64,000 nucleotides of DNA. Source: Brevibacterium atlanticum (GTDB lineage Bacteria; Actinomycetota; Actinomycetes; Actinomycetales; Brevibacteriaceae). Each line of letters opens with the position of its first letter. Position 1 is the first letter of the stretch. The translations under genes were made by a program, and so were the position numbers. Below, piece after piece: positions 53,453 through 63,044 of this stretch. Where the stretch lies: positions 558,001 to 622,000 of the forward strand of contig NZ_CP050152.1 of NCBI RefSeq assembly GCF_011617245.1, given 5' to 3'. The notes beneath the pieces were generated by a model that saw only the letters and a list, made by a program, of their open reading frames with translations, was not told the origin of the DNA and searched no databases.

Positions 53453-53789
53453 GCCATGAACTTACAGGTCTGCAAATTTTCCGGTCAAGGGTCTGTCGTC
53501 GCCGGGAGAAGCGTGAGCTCCAGGCGTTCGCCGGGCGACTCGTCGTTCACGGCGCAGCGCAGTCGTCGATTCGTGCGCAGTTCGACAGACGCGCTGCGCC
53601 TTGATTGACGCTGGAGGAGCACGGAGTCTGGATATCGGTACCGGGGGTAACGATCGCGTTAAGGGATCGGTGTCGGAACCCATCGGGGTTCACGCCGTTA
53701 TAGTGTGATGGAGTTCACAGAGTCGTGGACGGGCGGTGACGATCAACGGAGATCACGTCTCCGCCGCTTGGGCTCGAGAAAGGGCGAGG
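53453..53789. other. Non-coding gap of about 340 bp before the TRAP genes
   Basis: The gap contains family-2 palindrome copy B (53541-53611). A probable promoter for the TRAP genes lies near 53690-53720, where GCCGTTATAGTGTGATGG includes a TATAGT box. No credible gene is seen; a GTG at 53736 would extend the permease by 18 residues but has no ribosome site. Confidence 0.5.
53541..53611. repeat. Dispersed imperfect palindrome, family 2, copy B
   Basis: CGTCGTTCACGGCGCAGCGC at the left pairs imperfectly with GCGCTGCGCCTTGATTGACG at the right. The internal GTCGATTCGTGCGCAGTTCG is shared with copies C and E. Confidence 0.75.
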
Positions 53790-56246
53790 ATGTCCGAACG
53801 GACGGCCGGATCAGCAACAGCGGACCCTGCACTGCAGACCAACGTCGATGACCTGATCGCGCAGTATGACGAGGAACTGCCGCAGCGCACTCTGACCCGT
53901 CGGCTCGACCTCGGCGTCGGTGTCGTCTGCTTCGTCGTCTCCCTGTTCGTGCTCGACCAGGTGTTCTTCCCGCTGCGACAGGGCAACCAGTTCTATCTCA
54001 TGTGGTTCCTCGCCTTCGTGCTGCCGCTCGTCTTCGTCTGCTATCGGCCCGGCTTCGGCCGCAAGGCTGAAGCCGCCGACAAAGCCGCCGACAAAGCCGC
54101 CGGCAAAGCCGCCGACAAAGCCGCCGACAAAGCCGCCGACAAAGCCGCGGACGCGGCGGGATCGGCCACCGCCGGGGCCCCGGACGGGGTCGAGGACGGA
54201 AGCGCAGACGAGGGCACGGGCCGACGCTCGGGTGGGGCCGCCTCGGCGAAACCGGGCACGACGAACCCGACGAAACGTGCGAACTCCACGAAACGTGCGA
54301 AGAACGACAACCCGTCGATCATCGACTGGGCGCTCGTCGTCATCACCTTCCTCACCTGCGCCTACCCGGTGCTGCCGTTCTTCTCCGGAGGGTTCAATGA
54401 ATTCCTCAACCGGCAGGGGTCCCTGACGACGCTCGACGTCATCATGGGCGGTGTCCTGCTGCTGCTCATCCTCGAAGCCACCCGGCGGACCACCGGGCTC
54501 ATCCTGCCGATCTTCTGCGTCGCCTTCTTCCTCTACAGCTACTACGGCTCGTACATTCCCGTGAGCTGGCCGGGCTCGCATGCCGGGCAGAACTTCGACC
54601 AGATCGTCAACGCGCTCTACAACGACGCTTCCGGCTTCTACGGCATTCCGCTCGACGTGGCCGCGACCTACATCGTGCTCTTCACCATCTACGGTGCCGT
54701 GCTCGACAAGACCGGCGCCGCCAGCTTCTTCATCGACCTCAGCTTCTCCCTGTTCAAGAAGTCGAAGGCCGCGCCCGGCCGGACCGTGGCGCTGTCGGGC
54801 TTCCTCCTCGGCACCGTCTCCGGCTCCGGCACCGCCACCGCTGTCTCCCTCGGAGCGGTGACCTGGCCGGTCCTCAAACGGGCCGGGTACCCGAAGGAGA
54901 ACGCCGGCGGAATGCTCGCCGCCTCCGGCATCGGCGCCATCCTGTCCCCGCCGACACTCGGTGCGGCCGCGTTCATCATCGCCGAACTCCTCAACGTCTC
55001 CTACGGACTCGTCCTCCTCTGGGCCGTCGTTCCCACCCTCCTGTACTACCTCGGCATCTTCCTCGCCATCGAGATCGACTCCCGCAAGATCGAGGTCGAC
55101 TACTCCCCGCCGCCGGGACTGCGGTCGTGGCCGATCTTCAAGAAAGGCTTCTACCACTTCATCTCGCTGGGCATCATCGTCGTCTTCCTCGCGCTCGGCA
55201 TGGCACCGTTCAAAGCTGTCGTCTACGCCACGCTCGTCGGCATCGGATTCGGCATCATCGAGATCATCCTCGCCCGCCGCAGCGAACCGACTGGGATCCT
55301 CCGCGCCGTCTGGGACGTATTCTACGGAGCGCTGTCGACGGGAATCCGCTCCGTTCTGCCGGTCACCAGCGTGTGCGCGGCCGCCGGGATCATCGTTTCA
55401 ACGATCACGAAGACCGGCCTCGGCCAGGTCATCTCCGACATCCTCATCAGAGGTGCGCAGGCGTTTTCGACCGATCCGACGGTCGTTCTGGTCCTCACCT
55501 GCATCTTCGCCGCCGTCGCCGTGACCGTTCTGGGCCTGGCGGTGCCGGTGACCGCCTCCTTCATCATCAGCTGGGTCATCGTCGGCCCCGCGCTCATCAC
55601 CCTCGGCGTCCCCGAGGCGGCGGCCGCGATGTTCATCTTCTACTACGCCGTCCTCTCCGAGGTCTCTCCGCCGACCGCGCTGGCCGCGGTCGCCTCCTCG
55701 GCGATCACCGGCGGCCGCGTCATCGCCACGATGTGGCAGGCGTGCAAGTACGCGATCCCGGCCTTCCTCGTTCCGCTCGCCTTCACTTTCACCCCGGAAG
55801 GTGCCGCTTTGGTCGCGCAGGGCGGGTTCGTCGGCGCAGTGTGGACCGGTGTCGTCTCGGCCTTCGCGGTGGCTGCGCTCGCCGCCGGAGCGGGCGGATG
55901 GATCATCCGCCGCGCCGGCTGGCCCGAGCGGATCCTGTGCTTCATCGCCGCCGGAGCGCTGCTCTACCTGCAGCCGCTGTCGATGATCGTCGGATTCGCC
56001 GCCCTCGTCCTCGCCGTCGTCATCCATCTGGTCATCCGCCGAGGCGGGGGTGCGGTGGCGGGGGACGCGACGTCCGCCTCGGCGGGGGATCGCAGTGCGT
56101 CGGCGGGCTCGGCGACGGGGACCGACTCAACGGCCGCCTCGGCGAGGGTGATGACGAACTCCGACGGCCACCTCGGCGACGGGGACGACGAACTCAACGG
56201 CCGCCTCGGCGACGGGGATGACGAACTCAGACGACACCTCGAATGA
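53790..56246 (+). CDS. TRAP transporter fused permease (DctQ-DctM type, TAXI system)
   Basis: This 818-residue membrane protein is the fused small and large permease of a TAXI-TRAP secondary transporter, which uses Na+ or H+ to import organic acids delivered by the binding protein. The N-terminal part holds four helices interrupted by a 110-residue linker with six tandem 12-bp repeats coding AADK (54072-54143). The DctM part then has about 12-16 helices, with FFLYSYYGSYIPVSWPG, SGSGTATAVSLGAVTWPVLK and AASGIGAILSPPTLGAAAFI. The C-terminus is a repetitive acidic tail with GDGDDEL units. ATG 53790 has a ribosome-like AAAGGG upstream. The TAXI subunit gene follows after 53 bp. Confidence 0.9.
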   Translation: MSERTAGSATADPALQTNVDDLIAQYDEELPQRTLTRRLDLGVGVVCFVVSLFVLDQVFFPLRQGNQFYLMWFLAFVLPLVFVCYRPGFGRKAEAADKAADKAAGKAADKAADKAADKAADAAGSATAGAPDGVEDGSADEGTGRRSGGAASAKPGTTNPTKRANSTKRAKNDNPSIIDWALVVITFLTCAYPVLPFFSGGFNEFLNRQGSLTTLDVIMGGVLLLLILEATRRTTGLILPIFCVAFFLYSYYGSYIPVSWPGSHAGQNFDQIVNALYNDASGFYGIPLDVAATYIVLFTIYGAVLDKTGAASFFIDLSFSLFKKSKAAPGRTVALSGFLLGTVSGSGTATAVSLGAVTWPVLKRAGYPKENAGGMLAASGIGAILSPPTLGAAAFIIAELLNVSYGLVLLWAVVPTLLYYLGIFLAIEIDSRKIEVDYSPPPGLRSWPIFKKGFYHFISLGIIVVFLALGMAPFKAVVYATLVGIGFGIIEIILARRSEPTGILRAVWDVFYGALSTGIRSVLPVTSVCAAAGIIVSTITKTGLGQVISDILIRGAQAFSTDPTVVLVLTCIFAAVAVTVLGLAVPVTASFIISWVIVGPALITLGVPEAAAAMFIFYYAVLSEVSPPTALAAVASSAITGGRVIATMWQACKYAIPAFLVPLAFTFTPEGAALVAQGGFVGAVWTGVVSAFAVAALAAGAGGWIIRRAGWPERILCFIAAGALLYLQPLSMIVGFAALVLAVVIHLVIRRGGGAVAGDATSASAGDRSASAGSATGTDSTAASARVMTNSDGHLGDGDDELNGRLGDGDDELRRHLE
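54072..54143 (+). repeat. Six tandem copies of a 12-bp unit coding AADK
   Basis: The unit GCCGCCGACAAA is repeated six times, the third copy with one base change (GGC for GAC). It lies in frame in the cytoplasmic linker of the TRAP permease. Near-identical copies imply recent expansion by slippage. Confidence 0.9.
56132..56231 (+). repeat. Three 33-34-bp tandem units at the TRAP permease 3' end
   Basis: Units beginning GGCCGCCTCGGCGA or GGCCACCTCGGCGA start at 56132, 56166 and 56199. The first is 34 bp long, so it is read in another frame from the next two. Each contains the decamer CCRCCTCGGC. Confidence 0.8.
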
Positions 56247-56299
56247 ACCGCCCTCGGCCGGATCACCGGTCGGGACCAACTGAGAAAGGGACGAAGTCC

Positions 56300-57292
56300 A
56301 TGAAGCGAACGAAGATGTTCACGATCGCCGCGGCAGCCCTGGCCGCGGTGCTGACCATGAGCTCGTGCGGCGGCAAACGCGAAGCCGAACCCGCTGCCGA
56401 GGGTGGGGACGGCTGCACCGCCGCCTCGGGACAGATCACCATCGCCACAGGCAATTCGACGGGTGTGTACTACGTGCTCGGCGGTGGTCTGGCGCAGGTG
56501 ATCTCGGACAACACGGACCTCAAGGCGACCGCCTCGGAGACCGGTGCTTCCGTGCAGAACCTCCAACAGCTGGCCAAGGGCGACTTCGACATCGCGTTCT
56601 CGCTGGCCGACACGGCCGCCGACGCGGTCTCCGGAGACGCGGACTTCAAGGAGGCCGAGGACATCTCAGCGCTGAGCCGCATCTACGACAACTTCACCCA
56701 CGTGGTCGTGCGCAAGGACGCGAAGATCGAGTCGGTGGAGGACTTCAAGGGCAAGACCATCTCGACGGGATCGCCGAAATCCGGCACCGAGGTCATCGCC
56801 AACCGCCTCATCGAATCCGCCGGGCTCAAGGACGGCGACGTGACCAAGCAGCGCCTCGATCTGTCGAAGACCGTCGACGGGATGAAGGACGGCACGATCG
56901 ACGGGATGGTGTGGTCTGGCGGCCTGCCGACTGCGGGCATCACCGACCTGTTCACCTCGAACGGAGGCGACGTCGAATTCCTCGACATCTCCGACCTCGA
57001 GGACAAGATGAAGGAGATCAACCCCGTCTACGAGGTGGCCGAGATTCCCGGCGACACCTACAAAGGCGTCGATACCGTCAAGACGATCGTGACCCCGAAC
57101 GTGCTCATGGTCCGCAACGATATGGACGAAGGCACCGCCTGCGCCCTGACGAAGCTGATCTTCGACAAGCAGGACGACTTGGTCAAAGTCCACGCCGCAG
57201 CGAAGGAGATCAGCGCCGACACCGCCGAACCGCCCGAACCGATCACCCTGCACCCGGGATCGCAGAATGCCCTCGACGAGCTGAACAACTAG
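56300..57292 (+). CDS. TAXI-family TRAP solute-binding lipoprotein
   Basis: This 330-residue extracytoplasmic binding protein has a lipoprotein signal (MKRTKMFTIAAAALAAVLTM followed by SSCGG, lipidated Cys at about 22). The mature part shows the TAXI start GQITIATGNSTGVYYVLGGG, SETGASVQNLQQLAKGDFDI and FKGKTISTGSPKSGTEVIAN. TAXI proteins bind dicarboxylates, glutamate-like or other acids and hand them to the fused permease encoded just upstream. ATG 56300 has AAAGGG nine bases upstream. The two genes form one transport operon. A cluster of family-2 palindromes follows the stop. Confidence 0.92.
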   Translation: MKRTKMFTIAAAALAAVLTMSSCGGKREAEPAAEGGDGCTAASGQITIATGNSTGVYYVLGGGLAQVISDNTDLKATASETGASVQNLQQLAKGDFDIAFSLADTAADAVSGDADFKEAEDISALSRIYDNFTHVVVRKDAKIESVEDFKGKTISTGSPKSGTEVIANRLIESAGLKDGDVTKQRLDLSKTVDGMKDGTIDGMVWSGGLPTAGITDLFTSNGGDVEFLDISDLEDKMKEINPVYEVAEIPGDTYKGVDTVKTIVTPNVLMVRNDMDEGTACALTKLIFDKQDDLVKVHAAAKEISADTAEPPEPITLHPGSQNALDELNN

Positions 57293-57579
57293 GGGGAGGT
57301 CGGCAGCGCAGCCGCTCGCTCAAGGCGCAGCGCGGATGTCGATTGGTGCTCCTTTCGGCATCCGCGCTGACGCTTGAACGACGGTGGCGAGGCTGGGCGT
57401 GCTGCGGTACGGGCGTATATCCGCGCTGCGCCTTGAACGACGATGGGATGAGCGTCGTTCAAGCCTCGGCGCACATTTCGATTCGTGCGCCGGTCGATAG
57501 GCGCGCTGCGCCTTGAACGGCGGCGCCGAGGCGATCGCCATGTGATGCGGTCGCAGCGCGCCCCGGCCGAACTCCGCGT
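57293..57579. repeat. Gap of about 290 bp with three family-2 palindromes (copies C, D, E)
   Basis: Copy C is 57316-57381 (CGCTCAAGGCGCAGCGCGG to CGCTTGAACGA). Half-copy D is 57420-57446 (TCCGCGCTGCGCCTTGAACG). Copy E is 57453-57523 (CGTCGTTCAAGCCTCGGCGC to GCGCTGCGCCTTGAACGGCG). No gene is seen. The array lies between the convergent ends of the TAXI gene and thiC and may also end both transcripts. Confidence 0.75.
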
Positions 57580-59469
<1,890 letters not shown>

Positions 59470-59470
59470 T

Positions 59471-59562
59471 CACTTCCTACGCCGGTATCAACCGGATCAG
59501 GTTCTACGGTCTCGGACGATCCAGTCCGATCTCAGCCCTTGCAGTGGGCTCCCGTGGGGTCG
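59471..59562 (-). promoter_or_regulatory. TPP (THI-box) riboswitch of thiC
   Basis: On the minus strand the sequence shows GGGAGCCC, then GGGCTGAGATCGG, then ACCGTAGAACCTGATCCGG and TACCGGCGTAGGAAG, the standard THI-box core. It ends 10 bases before the thiC ATG, so it probably controls translation initiation. The promoter upstream reads TTGTCC, 18 bp, then TACGAA (about 59567-59597). Confidence 0.93.
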
Positions 59563-59582
59563 TGCAATTCGTATCACGACTG

Positions 59583-59879
59583 CTGTGGTGAGGACAAACT
59601 CGGCGCCGTGGGCCGGGCGCGGGAGAAGAGCTGAGCGGAGTGAGGTGAGTGGTCTGGACTTCCCTCATGGATGGGCGAGGAAGCGCGTTAGGCGAAGTTC
59701 GTTCGGTCCGCGCAGCTCGATCAAGGCGCGGCACGCTTATGGAGCTGTGCACCGGTCGACAGATGCGCTGCGCCTTGATCGACGTTGGTGGCGCGCAGGG
59801 CGGTCGAGGGAAGGGCACATTTCCGCGCGGCGCCTTGAGGAGCCGCGCGAGCGGGTGCGTGTGCGAAGGCGCCGCGTGG
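59583..59879. other. Non-coding gap of about 300 bp between thiC leader and aminopeptidase
   Basis: The gap contains family-2 palindrome copy F (59717-59782). No credible gene is seen in the remaining sequence. Confidence 0.5.
59717..59782. repeat. Dispersed imperfect palindrome, family 2, copy F
   Basis: TCGATCAAGGCGC (59717-59729) pairs perfectly with GCGCCTTGATCGA (59770-59782). The internal CCGGTCGACAGATGCGCTGC matches copies B and E. Here the terminal CGTTCAAGG of other copies reads CGATCAAGG, changed on both arms together. Confidence 0.8.
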
Positions 59880-61187
59880 TCAGGCTCCCTGGAGGAACGT
59901 CCTTGCGACTGCGCCGAGGGCGACGACGTCGGAGACCGCGACCATCTCGCGGGCCGAGTGCATCGAGAACAGCGCCGGCCCCACATCGACGGTCGTCATA
60001 CCCAGACGGGTCGCCGTGAGCGGACCGATCGTCGATCCGCACGGCATCGCATTGTTCGACACGAAGTCCTGGTGCTCGACCCCGGCCGCCGCGCACGCCC
60101 GCGACCACACCGCCGTGCCCACGGCATCCGTGGCATAACGCTGCTGAGCGTTGAGCTTGAGCAGAGGACCGCCGCCGAGGCAGGGGCGGACATGCGGATC
60201 GTGCCGTTCCGGATAGTTCGGGTGGGCGGCATGCCCGGCGTCCGAGGACACGCACACCGACGCGGCGAGAGCGGCGAGGTAGTCGCTGCGCGTCGAGTTC
60301 GGCAACAGGGAGGCGATGATGCGTTCGGTGACGTCGGCGAGGAAGGGTCCACACGCACCTGAGCGCGAGTTCGACCCGATCTCCTCGTGGTCGAAGGCGG
60401 CGAACAGGGCGATGGCGTCGAGACCATCGGCGTCAACGTCGGCCAACGCACTGACACCGGCGTGGACGGACAGGAGGTTGTCCAACCTCGGCGAGGCGAA
60501 GAACTCCTCACGGGCACCGAAACGGCCCGGCTCCTGGGCGGGGATCGTGTAGACGTCGTGTCCGACGACCGACTCAGGATCCACCTCGGCGGCGGCGGCG
60601 AGGAGGTCGATGACATCGGCCTCGGCGAGATCGGCCAGGCCGATCACCGGAGCGGTGTGGCGCTGCTTGTCCAAGGTCAGACCGTCGTTGACCTGCCTGT
60701 CGAGGTGGATGGCCAACTGTGGGATCCTCGCGATCGGACCGGTGCGGGCGAGCACGACACGCCCGTCGGCGAGGCTGAGGCGCCCGGCGAACGCGAGCTC
60801 GCGGTCGAGCCACGAATTCAGCAGCGGTCCGCCGTAGATCTCGACGCCGACCTGGCGCACGCCCTCGGCGATGTAGTCCTCGCCGGGTTTGAGTTTGAAG
60901 GCCGGGGAATCGGTGTGGGATCCGAAGACGCGGAACCCGGGGACAGCCTCGGCGGTGGTCGTGGGGTTGATCCACGCGATGATCGCGCCGTCGCGGACGA
61001 CGTAGTGCCCGGACCCGGGCGTCAGCGCCCAGCTCAGCGTTTCGTCGAGGCGGGAGAACCCGGCCGCCTCCAGGCGGGCGGCGGCGGTGGCGACCGCATG
61101 ATACGAGCTGGGGGAGGCGCTGACGAAGTCTGCGAGGTCGGCGACCGTCTGCGCGGCGGTGTCGGGGCTCGGGTGCGATTCACTCAT
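59880..61187 (-). CDS. M18-family aminopeptidase
   Basis: This 435-residue binuclear-zinc aminopeptidase removes N-terminal, often acidic, residues from peptides. Metal and catalytic residues are visible: His in FRVFGSHTDSPAFKLKPGED, the Asp/Glu pair in FAAFDHEEIGSNSRSGACG, Asp and His in CVSSDAGHAAHPNYPERHD, and the last His in LFSMHSAREMVAVSDVV. Length and order match the M18 (ApeB/aspartyl aminopeptidase) family. The protein is cytoplasmic and usually forms a dodecamer. The start codon is six bases after TAGGCT, so it is probably leaderless; a GGGGAA element directly before the ATG could alternatively act as ribosome site. Confidence 0.93.
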   Translation of the reverse strand: MSESHPSPDTAAQTVADLADFVSASPSSYHAVATAAARLEAAGFSRLDETLSWALTPGSGHYVVRDGAIIAWINPTTTAEAVPGFRVFGSHTDSPAFKLKPGEDYIAEGVRQVGVEIYGGPLLNSWLDRELAFAGRLSLADGRVVLARTGPIARIPQLAIHLDRQVNDGLTLDKQRHTAPVIGLADLAEADVIDLLAAAAEVDPESVVGHDVYTIPAQEPGRFGAREEFFASPRLDNLLSVHAGVSALADVDADGLDAIALFAAFDHEEIGSNSRSGACGPFLADVTERIIASLLPNSTRSDYLAALAASVCVSSDAGHAAHPNYPERHDPHVRPCLGGGPLLKLNAQQRYATDAVGTAVWSRACAAAGVEHQDFVSNNAMPCGSTIGPLTATRLGMTTVDVGPALFSMHSAREMVAVSDVVALGAVARTFLQGA

Positions 61188-61323
61188 TTCCCCAGCCTAT
61201 CCTTTGCGGTAGTTTGGATGACAAAGGGTTTTGTCCCAGGCGTCGGGTCCTCCCGGATTCGGCGGCTGTGGCGGGTGATCCCCGACCCGGTGACCGCGGC
61301 AGCGAAAGCAAGGAGTGTTCGAC

Positions 61324-62919
61324 GTGAACCAGTTCGTGACTGAGTGGAACACCTGGCGCGACTCACGAAACTCGGCACTGGCGAAACCCTTCGGCTGGCT
61401 CAGCGTCGTCGGACTGCACTGGCTCGATCAGGAATCGACGTGGCCCGGTGCTCCCGGCACCTTCACCGTCGCCGACGGCTGGGTCACCGTGGCCCTCGAA
61501 TCGGGTATCAAGGCCGGACCCGCCGCAGAGACCTTCGACCTCCTGAGCCGTGCCGGTGGCGGCAACGGCGGTGCGGCCGGTGCTGGGGACGGGGCCGGCG
61601 GTGCCGGGAACGGTGTCGGAGGCAGCGGCGGGGTGACCAGGGCGACGAGCCCGTCGGTGCCCAGCGACACCTCGACCATGCCCACCGTGACCGAACAGCT
61701 CGCCGCAGAAGACGGGGCCGAGCCTGCACCAGAGCGCCCGCAGGTGCGCGTCGAGGACAACGGCTTCAGTGCCCACCTGCCCGCCGGCGGATCGCTCAAC
61801 TGGTTCACCGTCGGCAACGTGCTCTACGAACTCATCGACCGCGGTGGGCGGATCGGCGTGCGCGTGCGCGATTCGAAGTCACCGCTGCTCGGCAAGTTCT
61901 TCGAGGTCCCGGCCTTCGACCCGAATCCGGACTTCGTGTTCCTCGGCCGCTTCACCCGCTTCGACCCGTTCCCGACGCACACGATCGAGACCGCGCAGGA
62001 GGACCTGCAGCTGCAGACCCAGGCGGCCGGGACGGTGACCTTCGAGACCGAACAGGGCGAGGTCAGTCTGCTCGCCACCGGCTGCCCGAAGACCGGGCTC
62101 CAGCTCGACTTCCACGACGGCACCAACGGCAGGACCACCTCGGCGTGGCGGACCATCGACCTCGGTGTGCCGAACCAGGACGGTTCGCTCGTCATCGATT
62201 TCAACCGTGCGGTCAACTACCCGTTCGCGTTCACCGCGTTCGCCACCTGCCCCGCCCCGATCGAGGGCAATGTCGTTCCCTTCGACGTCACTGCAGGTGA
62301 GCGGCGTCCCCCGTTCTTCTATTCGGAGGCCGGGATCAACGTTCCGTTCCTGTTCTACGTCTGGTGGGACGAAGACAGCGCCGAGGTGACTCGACCCTGG
62401 TACTCCCGCTTCGGCCTCGACATCACCATCCTCAACCCCACCCAGGACGAGGAGCGGGTCTCGCTCGTCGGCTTCGACGGGGTCGCGATGTCCGGCGGCG
62501 ACCTCGGACCGCTGGGTCGCAAGGCGCGGTCGCGGCTCATCGACGTCGCCACCGAGGCATTGACCTCCCGGATACCGGTCATCGGCATCGGCGCGTACTC
62601 CGCCTTCGTCATCCAGGCCCAGCGGGAGCTGCGCTCGCAGCAGGGCTACAACGACGGCATTGACGTCGAATACGAGGCATCGGCGGACCGGCTGCTCATC
62701 GTGATGAACAATGAGCTCGAACCGGGCAGGGCCGGGTTCGACGTCGTCCACCAGGACGCCAGCGGACTGCTCTACGTCGAGATGCCCTTCGATATTCCGC
62801 TCGAATCCGAGCGCACCGAGGTCGAGGACTTCGCCGCGGCGATGGAGGCGGACAGCCCGATCACCAGCTGGCAGGAATTCGACTACCGCATGGTCGCTCT
62901 CATCCGCCACCACCGCTGA
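61324..62919 (+). CDS. DUF1684 protein with a C-terminal extension of about 200 residues
   Basis: This 531-residue protein begins with a DUF1684 domain: DSRNSALAKPFGWLSVVGLH at the start, and near residues 285-330 FNRAVNYPFAFTAFATCPAP then VPFDVTAGERRPP, the family's conserved end. A Gly/Ala-rich insert (GGNGGAAGAGDGAGGAGNGV) at about residues 80-105 interrupts the domain. DUF1684 proteins normally finish at this point. Here another 200 residues follow (INVPFLFYVWWDEDSAEVTR to MVALIRHHR), which I do not recognise. The GTG at 61324 is preceded by AAGGAG at eight bases; a GTG at 61315 is too close. The function of the family is unknown. Confidence 0.78.
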   Translation: MNQFVTEWNTWRDSRNSALAKPFGWLSVVGLHWLDQESTWPGAPGTFTVADGWVTVALESGIKAGPAAETFDLLSRAGGGNGGAAGAGDGAGGAGNGVGGSGGVTRATSPSVPSDTSTMPTVTEQLAAEDGAEPAPERPQVRVEDNGFSAHLPAGGSLNWFTVGNVLYELIDRGGRIGVRVRDSKSPLLGKFFEVPAFDPNPDFVFLGRFTRFDPFPTHTIETAQEDLQLQTQAAGTVTFETEQGEVSLLATGCPKTGLQLDFHDGTNGRTTSAWRTIDLGVPNQDGSLVIDFNRAVNYPFAFTAFATCPAPIEGNVVPFDVTAGERRPPFFYSEAGINVPFLFYVWWDEDSAEVTRPWYSRFGLDITILNPTQDEERVSLVGFDGVAMSGGDLGPLGRKARSRLIDVATEALTSRIPVIGIGAYSAFVIQAQRELRSQQGYNDGIDVEYEASADRLLIVMNNELEPGRAGFDVVHQDASGLLYVEMPFDIPLESERTEVEDFAAAMEADSPITSWQEFDYRMVALIRHHR

Positions 62920-62987
62920 CCCGCGGTCGCGGTCGCGGGCGCGAAACGCCGCACGCCCCGACGCGCCCACGTCTCACCCCCAGAACC

Positions 62988-63039
62988 ACCTGACGGCGGC
63001 CCAGCAACCTCGCGCGAGGTTGCTGGGCCGCCGTCAGGT
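62988..63039. repeat. 52-bp perfect palindrome, copy 3 of 3
   Basis: The arms start ACCTGACGGCGGCCCAGCAA and meet at the centre CTCGCGCGAG; all 26 bp pair. It lies between the convergent DUF1684 gene and M13 peptidase gene, whose stop is only six bases away, and is probably a bidirectional terminator. Confidence 0.88.
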
Positions 63040-63044
63040 AGCAA

